Below, one piece after another: positions 54,801 to 63,448 of a stretch of 64,000 nucleotides of DNA (position 1 is the stretch's first letter; each line of letters opens with the position of its first letter). The DNA is from Geothrix sp. 21YS21S-4 (lineage in GTDB: Bacteria; Acidobacteriota; Holophagae; Holophagales; Holophagaceae). The translations under genes and the position numbers were made by a program. The DNA lies in the NCBI RefSeq assembly GCF_030845995.1, contig NZ_CP132719.1, forward strand, positions 2,728,001 through 2,792,000, read 5' to 3'. Below the pieces are notes generated by a model. That model was given only the letters and a program-made list of their open reading frames with translations, did not search any database and was not told the origin of the DNA.

Positions 54801-55181
54801 CGTCTTGTTCTGGTAGGTCAGGCACTCCCCGTCCACGTTCCAGGTTTTGCACATCTGGTAGCTGTAGGCCACCGTCAGCGTCACCGTGTAGGTTCCCGGC
54901 GCCGAGAACGTGTGGGTCGTCGACGCCGCGGAACTCGTCCAGCCATCGGTGCAGGACCACCCGTAGCTGTTGACCGCGTAGTTCAGCTTCCCCCCCGCTC
55001 CGCTGGTCGCCGAAAATCCCACCGTCTGGCCCATCCCCGCCGTGATCGAACTCGCCGGCGACGCGATGGTCGCTTCCACGGGATCCGCGGACAGCAGCCC
55101 GCCCGCCAGAACCAGCAATCCCAGGAGCGCCTTCCGAAACGCCCGTCCCTTCATGAGCCCATTTCCCATTTCGGTTCCCAT
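51879..55181 (-). CDS. Rhs tip carrier A: signal peptide, PKD, eight Ig-like repeats, Rhs end, toxin tip
   Basis: 1100 residues. Signal (RKALLGLLVLAGGLLSADPVEA); PKD-like domain 40-140; eight Ig-like (BIG2-type) repeats of about 80 residues, 141-783, in two alternating forms; Rhs hyperconserved end 784-917 (HYTLTDHLGSPRF, IYMQARFYAPWYGRFLSPDP); tip 918-1100. The tip has HELINRQVF and HLVQDMTSPQHEEF, a His-rich metal pattern like zinc-dependent phospholipase C/nuclease P1 folds, then a charged helix. Starts 3 bp after the Rhs-repeat gene, with GGAG before the ATG. The Rhs end is normally part of the large Rhs protein; here it is moved to a separate secreted stalk. Toxicity is inferred. Confidence 0.8.
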   Translation of the reverse strand: MGTEMGNGLMKGRAFRKALLGLLVLAGGLLSADPVEATIASPASSITAGMGQTVGFSATSGAGGKLNYAVNSYGWSCTDGWTSSAASTTHTFSAPGTYTVTLTVAYSYQMCKTWNVDGECLTYQNKTGTATATRTITVTPASISSISPQGPSVNAGSSVQFSASVSGAVNTGVNWWVSGGGSISGSGLFTATTAGTFTVTATSAADASKVASTTVTVNSVVTGVSVSPSTIALRAGESTGFAASVSGVGGPSQSVSWSANGGSISGSGAYTAPIAAGSYTVTATSVQNGSKAGSATVTVGPISVSTPTPTNGAVNAGGTLRFAATVYGAMNAGINWSVSGGGSIDGNGVFTATAAGTFMVTAASVVDPSKSASTSVTVNSVVSGVSVSPSTISLKAGESTTFGATVSGLGGPNGAVTWNATGGSISGSGVYTAPIAGGSYSVIATSVQDGSKTGSATVNVGAISVSTPTPTNGSVNAGSTLQFAAVVSNAVEMGVKWSVSGGGSISASGLFTATAAGTFTVTAESLADSNAKASTNVTVNSVVNGVSVSPSTISLKAGESTTFAATVSGVGGPSGAVSWSVSGGSINGSGAYTAPLVEGQYTVTARSTQDGSKTGSATVNVSPIGVSTPSPANASVNAGDTLRFTSTVSGAAESGVKWSVSGGGSIDANGVFTATMAGTFTVTAASVADQTKTSSTQVTVKAVISSVNVTPNTAVLKPGESLKFAASVSGLGITDSGVKWTASGGSIAADGTFTAPAESGNYTVIATSLQDSAKSGLASIRVKGWVVKWTRDVVYVGTREIAEVDTQGAHYTLTDHLGSPRFIVNGQGQVESEQKFLPFGESLTDATSAAKFAKGFTNHEQTDPSGLIYMQARFYAPWYGRFLSPDPARDQHFEETQSWNIYSYVRNGPVSNVDFTGQWSTPTHELINRQVFSGKDLKLINRSSLRVDGGRTTLLHGAQSQKNSYQHGMRSPKQTPEEAQKAAMAYKEKAMASAVQKEADGDHKGAMAELGKVTHLVQDMTSPQHEEFQVWGGLIHLGDALDHHNAEQQSEKDGLNSDAVKSAVTATKAIKSEFDTRVQQERERREIEKAEEAKEKEERK
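52833..54761 (-). repeat. Tandem Ig-like repeat array, four A/B pairs
   Basis: Eight units of about 240 bp, alternating type A (VSTPTPTNGSVNAG ... VSGGGSI) and type B (VSVSPSTISLKAGEST ... GGSISGSG), so the true period is about 480 bp. The last two or three units recur in cassettes B, C, D and E, where they form the 5' border of each. Confidence 0.88.
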
Positions 55182-55184
55182 GGC

Positions 55185-58100
55185 CTACTCCAGCCCCAGC
55201 TCGTACTCGGACACCAGCTGCCGAGCCTCGTTGTAGATGCGGTACTGCTTTCGAAGAAGGTTGGAGGGGGCCACGGTGCCCTGATACACCTCCACGACCG
55301 TCCGCAGGCCCTGATCGTCGTAGCGGTAGACTTCCACCACGTTCCGCGCGGCGTCCCCCATGCTTACGACCCGACCCAGCCCGTCATAGGCCATGGTCAG
55401 GAGGCTGCCGATGGCATCGGAGGTGCTGCCCGGAATGCGCTGGATGCGAAGCAGGTTCCCCTGGGCGTCATATCCGCTCACGCCCACCCCCGTGGACACG
55501 CCGCCGAGGGACGCGGGAATCCGGTTGGTCGCCCCCAGGGCGGCTTTCTCAGAGGCATTCAGGTCGTAGGAAAGGGCGCGCTGATCCGGCAAGGGGAGCA
55601 GCTGGGGCGAGGCCGGCGGCTCGGAACCCGGACTCCAATTCTGGACCTTCCAGGAATGCAGGCTCGTCCGGTTGCCGTAGGCGTCATAGCCGTAGGTCTG
55701 CATCAGGCCCAGGGCCGGGGAGGGTCCGGTGGGATGGTCCTTCACGAAGGCGCTCTGAAGCCGCCCCAGCTCGTCGGAGCGATAGAAATCCGTTCCGTCC
55801 GATTTCAGGCGGCCCGCCCCGTCATAGGCATAGGACCAGCTCGCCACCGCTCCAGCGGAAGCGAAATGCTGCAGCGAGGCCAGCCGGGTCTGGTCCAACC
55901 CATATCCCAGGAAGGTACTGGGTCCGCCCACCACCGACAGGCCACGAAGGCCCCAATGGATGGAATCGTACGCCAGGGTCGTCGCCCCCAGCCCAGGGAA
56001 GGAGGTGCCGTTGGGAAGTCCCTTGGCCCGGTCGTACTGGAACGTCTGTGTATTTCCATCCCCATAGGTACGGGAAGCGAGGAAGCCGTAATCGGGGTCG
56101 TACCCAAGCCTCTGGCTGAAAACAGGCAAATCGGGAACCGTTACCTTGAGAAGGGAGAGACGCCCATTCACGCCGGCGTACTCCAGTTCCCGCGTTCCTC
56201 CTCCAGCGCTCGCGAACGTGAGCTTTCCGCGGCTGGGCGTGCCGTCATTGGGACCATGGTCGTAGGTATAAGCCAGGCTCACGGCACCGGCCGAAGAGGT
56301 CAGGGCGCGGAGGTTCCCCACCGAATCGTATTGGGCTGAAACCTGCTTGGGGTCTCCGGATTCGAAACCGTAGGTGGTTTTCCAGGGCTTGCCGGAAACA
56401 TCGAAATCCTCGTACCGGGTGGAGCCGCTTTCCGGTTGATCAAGCTGGGTCAGCCGACCGAGGGCGTCATAGGACCATCCTCTGGCTCCCTGTTCGATGG
56501 TCTGCGACTCGCTATAGGACTGGACCTGGGCGATGCGGCCCGCGGCGTCGTACCCATAGGTGGTCAGCTGGCCCTTGGGGTCGACCACCTGGACCAGGCG
56601 TCCCACGGCGTCATAGCGATAGGTGGTCTGAAGGTCGGTCTGAGCGGTTCCCACCTCCGCGGATTTCAGGGTCTGGAGCACCTGAAGGCCCTGGCTCCAC
56701 CCTCCGTACTGGCGGGTGGTCGTCACGCCGTTGGGATCGACCGTCCGCACCACGCGTCCGCGCCAATCATAATCCGTTCTCGCCCCGACATAGGCTGCCG
56801 CCTGCGTCTGGTAGGTGGGAGGTTCCCCACAGACGGGGCAAGCCCCGGTCTCCCCCGGATCGGGAACCGAAGGGTCCGTGGTGGGAATTTGGGGTGCGGG
56901 ATGGTTATGGCCGCAGGTGCGAACGAGCACGGTGGCTTCGGAGACAAGGTTGGCCTTGGCCGTATCCGCCACGCTTCCATGGTCGGACCAGACCGTCGTT
57001 CCCGTGACGCGCCCCTTCTGGTCCCGGGCATAAAGGCGATAGGAGTCGCTCCCGCTTCCTTCCTTGCGCTTCTCCATGGCCAATTCGCCCCAGGCGTTGT
57101 AATGGAACTCGGAGGTCTGGACGCCCCGTGTGGCGACCACCTGGGTGGGGGAAGGATGGTCGTAGTTCGTGGCCAGTTCGGTGCCCACGCGGTGGGAGAC
57201 GAGCCGGCCGGAAGCATCCCAGCCGTAGTCCGAACGCACGCCGTCCGGACTGGTCTGGGAGGTGACTCGACCCAATCCGTCCCGGGTCTCCTGCATGTCC
57301 CACTGGACGCCCGCGGGCTTGATCGAGGAGAGAAAGCCGAGGGAATCGCTGTACGTATAGGAGGCTCCCACCCCGCCGGACAGGCGCATGGCCCCGGAAG
57401 GATCCTTCACGATCGCGCTTTGCAGCAACGGCTGATCGGCAGGCACGTGGGTGCTCTCCCCCACGTACGTGAATTCGGTCGCCAGCTGGGCTCCCCCCTC
57501 CGTGCCCGTCGTCACGCTCTTGGGCAGCGCGGTCCCGAAAACGAAGGTCCGCTTCACCGGGGGGGCGGAATACGACGCAGCTCCCACCACCCAGGGCGTC
57601 GAATCGACGATGGACGTGTGCTCATCCGTGATCTGGATGCCGCTCCACATGCTCGCATCGAAGGCCCCCACCAGATCCGTGGTGGTCTGGTGTCGGAGGT
57701 CGGAATAGGTCACGGGATTCTGGGCGCCCAAAGCCAGGCTGTAGAAATCCGCCGCCAGATCGGGTTTCTGAGGCGCGCGGTACCGTTCCTCCACCTTCTT
57801 CGTCCACAGGAAAGCGGAGGCGTCCCAGTTGCGGCTCTCCTGAAGGTGAAGGGTTCCCGATTCCTGGTCCCAGCTTCGGGTCCGGGTGGGATACACCTCG
57901 CTGCCGATGGAGGCGAAACTGCCCGCGGGATTCCCGAGCCTCCGGGTATCCCAGCGGTCATAGATGGTGAGGACGGGCGCCGAACTCTGGGCGGCCGAAA
58001 GCTCCATTTCGGATGCAGAGGGGGTGTCAGGATATTCGCGGGTCTGGGTGATCTTGTGGGTCAGATGGGCGAGCGTCTGCATGGAGGCTTCGCCAAGGGG

Positions 58101-59822
58101 TGTAGGTTCCACAAAGTAATTCACCACGGTCGACACGGGGGAGGGCATTCCTCCGGACGCAGTCACGGTAACGGCATCATAGAATTTCGTGCTCACCCAT
58201 CCGTAATCGTTGGGAACGGGAACGGGCGTCACGCGGGCATGAGTGGTGCTCCTGAAAAGCCCCGTGGCACGGTCCTCTTCGCCGATGGTGGTGACGCCCC
58301 AAACATGGGCATTCCAGCGACTGAGATCGGGAACGTAACCCGCCCACGAATTGGGCGAGGAGTTGGGACGATAGGGATAGTGGTTCCAACCCAGCGAGAT
58401 GAACTTGCCCGTGGAGAACTCGACGGTACTGAGAATGGGCCAGATTCCGGGGATGTTCCCGTCGAAGCGGGCCGCTTGATATTGGAATTGGACGGATTCG
58501 GAACTGGAAAGGTCGACGAGCTTGACCGGAAAACACGAGGTGGAGTACAGACCCCACTCCGGAAGATGGGAAATCATGGGCCAAGTGGCCGAGATAGGAT
58601 AAAGAGCGGAGGTCGTCTCGGTCACCAGGTCCGCTGAAAAGTAGGTCAGGGAATAGGAAGGGGCCGGAGAGGCGCCTCCATAGGTGATCTGGACAGTGTG
58701 GCCCTTGGTGGCAGTGAGCCCTCCCACCGCTGGCTGAGCTGAGGAAAGCGCCACCTGACCTGTGAACTTGAAGGCCACAAAGGCTCCGGTGGGCTGTCCG
58801 GAGCGGAACCAGCGGGCCGTATAGTCCAATCCGTTGGGAACCGTATTCTGAGTGGCAATACCGATGTAACTGATGCCGTAGTCGAATTCGATGACATCCG
58901 AATATTTGTTTATGATCCGAGAAAGCACATACTGGCTGCTCCTGAGCCACTGCTTCCATTTACCGTCGGGGAGGTTTGCCACACGAGGGAGGGGAATGAA
59001 GCGGGAGGCCTCGACACCCCCCGACATGGCGTATTCGTAGGCGACGTCTCCCTGGATGACCAGGACACAGGTCGGGAAGGTCCAGAGTTTGCTCTCCATG
59101 CCGGGATCCGGAATGTTCAATTCCGGCGCCACTCCGGCTTTCCGGAGGCCGATGATCAGTTCATCGTTGGACCCCACTTGAATGAAGTCGGCGCGGGGCT
59201 GGCTGGCGATGGGGCTTGTGAAAAAGGGCAACGAAGCCACTTCCCACCCCTGGGCGCCACCCCTGCCGAACTGCGCCAGAAGGGCAGCGGGATTGCTTGC
59301 GCCGGCGGGAACGACGCCTGCTCCCAGCACGCCGCCCCTCCCGGTGGGGAGCGTGTAGGTACTCAAAGCCGACCCATTTCGGGTATCAGGGGCAAGGACC
59401 TCAAGCGTCCCCGGAGAAAAACTGCTCTGGCCCCCGGAGGCGTAGCCCGTCGTCAGCGTTTCCTGCTGAATTTGGAGCATCGCCTGCACTTCCGAAAACC
59501 CTGATGGCCCCATCAGCAGATAGGGGGGTTCTCCCAACAGGGCGTTCGGATCGATGAATTCGGTTCGACTCCACCCCAACGCGGAAGAACGGATGTACAC
59601 GGCGGGAGCGAACTGCGCGCCCCTGGCGCCGATGCCCGGTCCCAGCGGAAGCCGCATGTTCACCGCGCCGGTGGCATCCTCCACTTCAAGCGCCCCATGG
59701 ATGGTGCGAGGGCCAATGGAAGGGTCGTATTTCACCTGCTCAAAGTGCGTCTGGTAGGTCTGACCGGCCAGAAAGACGGACGACAAGCTCAGGAGAGCTC
59801 GGAGCAGAAAGAGTCTCGACAT
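55185..59822 (-). CDS. Large secreted Rhs-repeat protein without the Rhs end or tip
   Basis: 1545 residues. Signal peptide (SRLFLLRALLSLSSVFLAG); an N-terminal region (to about 850) with no clear domain; then YD/Rhs repeats (for example YDAVGRLVQVVDPKGQLTTY, YDAAGRIAQVQSY) to residue 1520. It ends at RIYNEARQLVSEYELGLE, exactly where ordinary Rhs proteins continue into VVYVG..EIAEV..DHLGSPR; that part is in the next gene. About residues 964-1003 carry TCGHNH ... CPVCGEPP, a zinc-ribbon-like insert. ATG at 59822 begins a good signal peptide; an ATG at 59846 is possible. Forms the shell (inferred). Confidence 0.88.
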   Translation of the reverse strand: MSRLFLLRALLSLSSVFLAGQTYQTHFEQVKYDPSIGPRTIHGALEVEDATGAVNMRLPLGPGIGARGAQFAPAVYIRSSALGWSRTEFIDPNALLGEPPYLLMGPSGFSEVQAMLQIQQETLTTGYASGGQSSFSPGTLEVLAPDTRNGSALSTYTLPTGRGGVLGAGVVPAGASNPAALLAQFGRGGAQGWEVASLPFFTSPIASQPRADFIQVGSNDELIIGLRKAGVAPELNIPDPGMESKLWTFPTCVLVIQGDVAYEYAMSGGVEASRFIPLPRVANLPDGKWKQWLRSSQYVLSRIINKYSDVIEFDYGISYIGIATQNTVPNGLDYTARWFRSGQPTGAFVAFKFTGQVALSSAQPAVGGLTATKGHTVQITYGGASPAPSYSLTYFSADLVTETTSALYPISATWPMISHLPEWGLYSTSCFPVKLVDLSSSESVQFQYQAARFDGNIPGIWPILSTVEFSTGKFISLGWNHYPYRPNSSPNSWAGYVPDLSRWNAHVWGVTTIGEEDRATGLFRSTTHARVTPVPVPNDYGWVSTKFYDAVTVTASGGMPSPVSTVVNYFVEPTPLGEASMQTLAHLTHKITQTREYPDTPSASEMELSAAQSSAPVLTIYDRWDTRRLGNPAGSFASIGSEVYPTRTRSWDQESGTLHLQESRNWDASAFLWTKKVEERYRAPQKPDLAADFYSLALGAQNPVTYSDLRHQTTTDLVGAFDASMWSGIQITDEHTSIVDSTPWVVGAASYSAPPVKRTFVFGTALPKSVTTGTEGGAQLATEFTYVGESTHVPADQPLLQSAIVKDPSGAMRLSGGVGASYTYSDSLGFLSSIKPAGVQWDMQETRDGLGRVTSQTSPDGVRSDYGWDASGRLVSHRVGTELATNYDHPSPTQVVATRGVQTSEFHYNAWGELAMEKRKEGSGSDSYRLYARDQKGRVTGTTVWSDHGSVADTAKANLVSEATVLVRTCGHNHPAPQIPTTDPSVPDPGETGACPVCGEPPTYQTQAAAYVGARTDYDWRGRVVRTVDPNGVTTTRQYGGWSQGLQVLQTLKSAEVGTAQTDLQTTYRYDAVGRLVQVVDPKGQLTTYGYDAAGRIAQVQSYSESQTIEQGARGWSYDALGRLTQLDQPESGSTRYEDFDVSGKPWKTTYGFESGDPKQVSAQYDSVGNLRALTSSAGAVSLAYTYDHGPNDGTPSRGKLTFASAGGGTRELEYAGVNGRLSLLKVTVPDLPVFSQRLGYDPDYGFLASRTYGDGNTQTFQYDRAKGLPNGTSFPGLGATTLAYDSIHWGLRGLSVVGGPSTFLGYGLDQTRLASLQHFASAGAVASWSYAYDGAGRLKSDGTDFYRSDELGRLQSAFVKDHPTGPSPALGLMQTYGYDAYGNRTSLHSWKVQNWSPGSEPPASPQLLPLPDQRALSYDLNASEKAALGATNRIPASLGGVSTGVGVSGYDAQGNLLRIQRIPGSTSDAIGSLLTMAYDGLGRVVSMGDAARNVVEVYRYDDQGLRTVVEVYQGTVAPSNLLRKQYRIYNEARQLVSEYELGLE

Positions 59823-60112
59823 AAAAATCCCAGAGGAAAGATCCATTCTTCAGGATGGGCTCTCGGCGATTCAACAGTCGTTTTTGGAACCATCTCTGGA
59901 ACGAGTCTTTGTGCCACCGGGACGGCATGACCCGCATCCCATGGAAACGCTTTGAAATCAAAATTCGATAAAGAATATTTCGATCTAGTACAAAAATCGC
60001 TCTTCACATTCCCAAAGAAAAACACAAGAGGGAGCTCAAGCGGAGATTTGACAATCTGCTGCGATTCACCCCCATGACTGGCGAACCCCAGCTACGGTGC
60101 GGAAGCCCTCCG
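59823..60112. promoter_or_regulatory. AT-rich gap before the Rhs island
   Basis: 290 bp between divergently placed ends: the likely promoter of the Rhs operon, with an A/T-rich part at 59950-60020. No site could be assigned with confidence. Confidence 0.35.
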
Positions 60113-61303
60113 CTAGCTCGTTCCCAAGGCCCCATCCATCGCCAGGCAGGCCTTCCAGCGGGCGAAGCGGGCGGGATCGGCGAGGAGGTGGGGGTGGAGG
60201 CCCCAACGGCCGTCGGCGAAGATGCCGGCGGAGCGGCCGCCGCCGTGGCGGGCGTCGGCGAGGTGCAGGGCCTGGGACAGGGGGAAGCCCTCGGCGGTGG
60301 CGGGCGGGGCGTGGTGCTCGCGCACGGGGCGGCAGAAGGCGGGGGGCAGGCCCCACAGCCGGAGGAGGTGGGCGCCCACCTGGGTGTGGTCCACGCCGTA
60401 GGTCTCCTGCTCCAGGACGGCCAGGGGCATGCGGCTGGACTGGGCCCGCTCCAGCAGGCTGCGGTAGCCGTTCGACGGATCCAGGGCCAGGACCACGAGC
60501 CCGATGTCGTGCAGCAGGCCCACGGAGAAGGCCAGGTCCGCCAGGCGGGTCTCGCCTTCCAGGGCCGCGAGCTGGCGCGTTCCCGCGGCCACCTCGAAGG
60601 AGTGCAGCCACAGCTTCTCCAGGTCCAGGCCCTGGGGCTTCGCCTCGCTGCCCGACACGAGGCCGCGGAAGAGAACCAGCGCGCGGAGCGAATCCATGCC
60701 CAGGAGGGCCACCGCCTGCCCCAGCTCGGAGACGGGCCGGTTGGACGCGCTGTGGACGGAATTGGCCGACCGCAGCACCTGGGCGGCCACGGCCACATCC
60801 TTCCGGATCAGGCGCGCGACCTCGCCCATCCCCGCGTCCTCCCGCTCCAGGAGCGCCACCAGTTCGGTGTAGAGGGTCGGCAGGCTGGGGATCTTGCTGA
60901 GCCCGCTCACGAAGGCGCCGATGGCACCTTGGCGCTCGGAATCGTCCTCGGCGTCGAGGCTCTCGACCACCTTCACCAGGAACTCGGCGTCCAGGGGCTT
61001 GATGAACAGGCGGTGGAGGTCGCCCTCGGCCTTCTCGATCCATTCGGCCATGGGATGGTCCGCCAGGGCGATTCGCACGGCCGCGGGCTGCATCTCGCGC
61101 ACCCGGTGGATGAGGTCGGCGCCATCCATGTCCGGCAGGCCCAGGCCCGTGATCACCAGGTCCACCGGATCCCGCGCCAGGATCTTCAGCGCGTCGTCGC
61201 CGGTGGCCGCCAGCAGCACTTCCCAGCTCCGGTGCGCCTGCCAGAAGGCCCGCCGCGTCTCCTGGAGCAGGATCTCGCTGTCATCCACCATCAAAATCCG
61301 CAT
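60113..61303 (-). CDS. HDOD protein with degenerate receiver domain
   Basis: 396 residues. N-terminal receiver-like domain (1-118): acidic pair MVDDSE and conserved Lys in FIKPLD are present, but the phospho-acceptor is Gly53 (LVITGLGLPDMDG), so it probably cannot be phosphorylated in the normal way. C-terminal HDOD domain (130-335) with SKIPSLPTLYTEL, LIRKDVAVAAQVLRSANSV, VGLLHDIG and HTQVGAHLLRLWGLP. HDOD proteins act in signalling and c-di-GMP-linked control. GGGAG precedes the ATG. The open frame extends far upstream by chance. Confidence 0.88.
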   Translation of the reverse strand: MRILMVDDSEILLQETRRAFWQAHRSWEVLLAATGDDALKILARDPVDLVITGLGLPDMDGADLIHRVREMQPAAVRIALADHPMAEWIEKAEGDLHRLFIKPLDAEFLVKVVESLDAEDDSERQGAIGAFVSGLSKIPSLPTLYTELVALLEREDAGMGEVARLIRKDVAVAAQVLRSANSVHSASNRPVSELGQAVALLGMDSLRALVLFRGLVSGSEAKPQGLDLEKLWLHSFEVAAGTRQLAALEGETRLADLAFSVGLLHDIGLVVLALDPSNGYRSLLERAQSSRMPLAVLEQETYGVDHTQVGAHLLRLWGLPPAFCRPVREHHAPPATAEGFPLSQALHLADARHGGGRSAGIFADGRWGLHPHLLADPARFARWKACLAMDGALGTS

Positions 61304-61414
61304 TCGCACTCCCCGGGGTCGGTCCTCCCTCATCGGCCGGGCCCGGCCGAAATAGAAGCTACGCCGGAAAATGGGGATTCGCGGGAGAATCGAACCTCCG
61401 CTCCGGGAGCCGCC

Positions 61415-62074
61415 ATGTCCACCGCCCAGCCCTTGATTCTCGGCCACCGCGGCCTGTCGTCGCAGCACCTGGAGAACAGCCTGGAGGCCTTCCGGGCCGC
61501 CCTGGCGGCGGGCATGGACGGGTTCGAGCTGGACGTCCAGCCCACCCGCGACGGGGTGTGCGCCGTCCTCCACGACGGGGACCTGTGCCGCACGGCCCAG
61601 GGGTCGGGCTTCCTCCGCCAGATGACCGCCGCCGAACTGCCCCTTCTGCGGAACGGCGAGCCCGTGCCCCGCCTCGCGGACGTGGTGGACCTGCCGGCGA
61701 AGCTCATCAACGTGGAACTGAAGGGCGAACCCGGCTGGCAGCAGGCCCTGGCCGCCGTGGAGGCCGCCGACGCCCTGGACCGGGTGCTGTTCAGCAGCTT
61801 CGAACACAGCGAGGTGCTCCAGCTGTGGGCCGCCTGCCCCGCCGCCCGCTGCGGCTTCCTGTGGGAGACGGACGAGGCCCTGGATCTGACCGCGGAGGAA
61901 CTGGCCGACCTGCCGGAAGCCCTGTGGCTCCATCCCCCCCTCCAGGCCGTGAAAGCCGCGCCGGCCCTGTGGGAGCCCTACGCCACACGCCTCGCGCTGT
62001 GGGGCATGAAGACCCCCGCGGAAGCGGCGGACCTCCCCTTCGCTCCGGCGGTGCTGATCGCGGACGGAATCTAG
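61415..62074 (+). CDS. Glycerophosphodiester phosphodiesterase
   Basis: 219 residues, TIM-barrel GDPD, releasing glycerol-3-phosphate from glycerophosphodiesters. Motifs LILGHRGLSSQHLENSLEAF, FELDVQPTRDGVCAVLHD (metal Glu/Asp and catalytic His) and INVELKGEP. No signal peptide, so a cytoplasmic UgpQ-like enzyme. The gene end overlaps the convergent transporter by 4 bp. Confidence 0.9.
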   Translation: MSTAQPLILGHRGLSSQHLENSLEAFRAALAAGMDGFELDVQPTRDGVCAVLHDGDLCRTAQGSGFLRQMTAAELPLLRNGEPVPRLADVVDLPAKLINVELKGEPGWQQALAAVEAADALDRVLFSSFEHSEVLQLWAACPAARCGFLWETDEALDLTAEELADLPEALWLHPPLQAVKAAPALWEPYATRLALWGMKTPAEAADLPFAPAVLIADGI

Positions 62075-63357
62075 CGGAGCTTCTTCCGCAGGCCCCCCAG
62101 CCCCCACGCGGCGGCGGCCCACAGCGCGGAAGCGCCCATCGCCGCGGCGCCCAGGGGAAGGGCCATCAGCCGCAGGGCCGCGGGTGCCCACACGCCCAGC
62201 AGGTCGCCGCCCCGGTAGACGAAGGTGTCGATGAACGGCTTCGACTTGTAGCGCTCCTCGGGGCCCAGCGGAATGTAGAGGATCTCGCGGGCGGGGCGGT
62301 CCACGGCGTAATGCAGGCCGCGGCGCAGCACCTGGAACAGGGCCATCACGCCGAAGACGGGCCACGCCCACAGGGCGCCGAAGCCAGCGAGGGTGAGGAC
62401 CGGCAGGATGGACAGGATCACCGGGATGCCCAGCGCGGTGATCAGGCGGCCCGTGAGGAAGATCTGCGTCACCAGGGTCAGGGCGTTCACCCAGAAGTCG
62501 ATCCGGGCGAAAGCCGCGGTCCGCGCGGCGGTGCCCGCGAACGTGCGCTCCACGATGGCGCCCTGCTCCAGGTAGAGGAAGGTGCTGGTGATGGTGAACA
62601 GCAGCATGTAGGCGCAGATGAGCTGGAGGTAGCGCGACGTGGCGATCAGGCGCAGCCCCTCCAGCAGGCCCGGACCGGGCTCCCGCTCGCCGTGGGCGGA
62701 GTCCCCCAGGCGGAAGATTCCCGCCAGGCGGTTCACGCACTGCACCGCCAGCTCCAGCGAGACGGCCGACAGCAGCAGCAGGGACAGGGGATCCACCTTC
62801 AGCCGGAACGCGCCGAACGCCATCCCCTTGGTCAGCGCCCCGGTGAGGGCCGCACCCGCCAGCGCGCCCAGCGTCCCGCCCGTGGCGATGAACCCGAACA
62901 GCCGCCGGCCCTGGATCTCGGACCACACGTCCGACATCAGCCCCCAGAACACGGACACCACGAACAGGTTGAGCACGCTGAGCCAGATGTAGAACGCGTA
63001 GCCCAGCGCGGCGCCGCCGTGGCCCGGAAGCAGGCGGAAGGCCAGGAAGAAGCCCAGCATGTGCAGGGCGAAGAAGCGGTAGACGCGCGGGATGAAGCGG
63101 CGCCGCGGCAGCCGCGACACCAGCGCCGCGAAGGCCGGGTTCGCCAGGGCCATGGCGAGCAACGTGCCCGTCATCAGCCACGGCAGCTTGTCCGCGCCGC
63201 GGGCGATGCCCATGGCCTCGCGCACGGGCCGCAGCAGGTAGAGCCCGAACAGCAGGAGAAAGAAGTACAGGGCCGACCACAGCAGCGCCGGAGCCTCGCC
63301 TTCCTCCACGAGAACGAGACGGCCGAGCAGGCGGCGAAGCAGGCGGATGGGCGTCAT
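62071..63357 (-). CDS. NTP/NDP-carrier-like (TlcC/MFS) membrane transporter
   Basis: 428 residues with about 11-12 transmembrane helices. LLFGLYLLRPVREAMGIARG resembles the N-terminal signature of ATP/ADP-translocase-like proteins (LRP.RD/E), and GLMSDVWSEIQGRRLFGFIA and VDRPAREILYIPL are typical for this bacterial branch. In free-living bacteria these are not energy parasitism carriers; the substrate is unknown. The preceding region has a TATATAT box at about 63399. Confidence 0.75.
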   Translation of the reverse strand: MTPIRLLRRLLGRLVLVEEGEAPALLWSALYFFLLLFGLYLLRPVREAMGIARGADKLPWLMTGTLLAMALANPAFAALVSRLPRRRFIPRVYRFFALHMLGFFLAFRLLPGHGGAALGYAFYIWLSVLNLFVVSVFWGLMSDVWSEIQGRRLFGFIATGGTLGALAGAALTGALTKGMAFGAFRLKVDPLSLLLLSAVSLELAVQCVNRLAGIFRLGDSAHGEREPGPGLLEGLRLIATSRYLQLICAYMLLFTITSTFLYLEQGAIVERTFAGTAARTAAFARIDFWVNALTLVTQIFLTGRLITALGIPVILSILPVLTLAGFGALWAWPVFGVMALFQVLRRGLHYAVDRPAREILYIPLGPEERYKSKPFIDTFVYRGGDLLGVWAPAALRLMALPLGAAAMGASALWAAAAWGLGGLRKKLR

Positions 63358-63448
63358 GGGGCGTCCCGAAAGATGTTGCGTGTGCGAACGGAAGGAGTAT
63401 ATATCGATTCACGAGGTATCAACCCCCATCCATCCGCCGGAGGTTCTC

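Noticed and set aside
60504-61355. Plus-strand frames opposite the HDOD gene
   Set aside because: Composition and lack of motifs mark them as shadows; the minus strand has a full receiver-HDOD protein.
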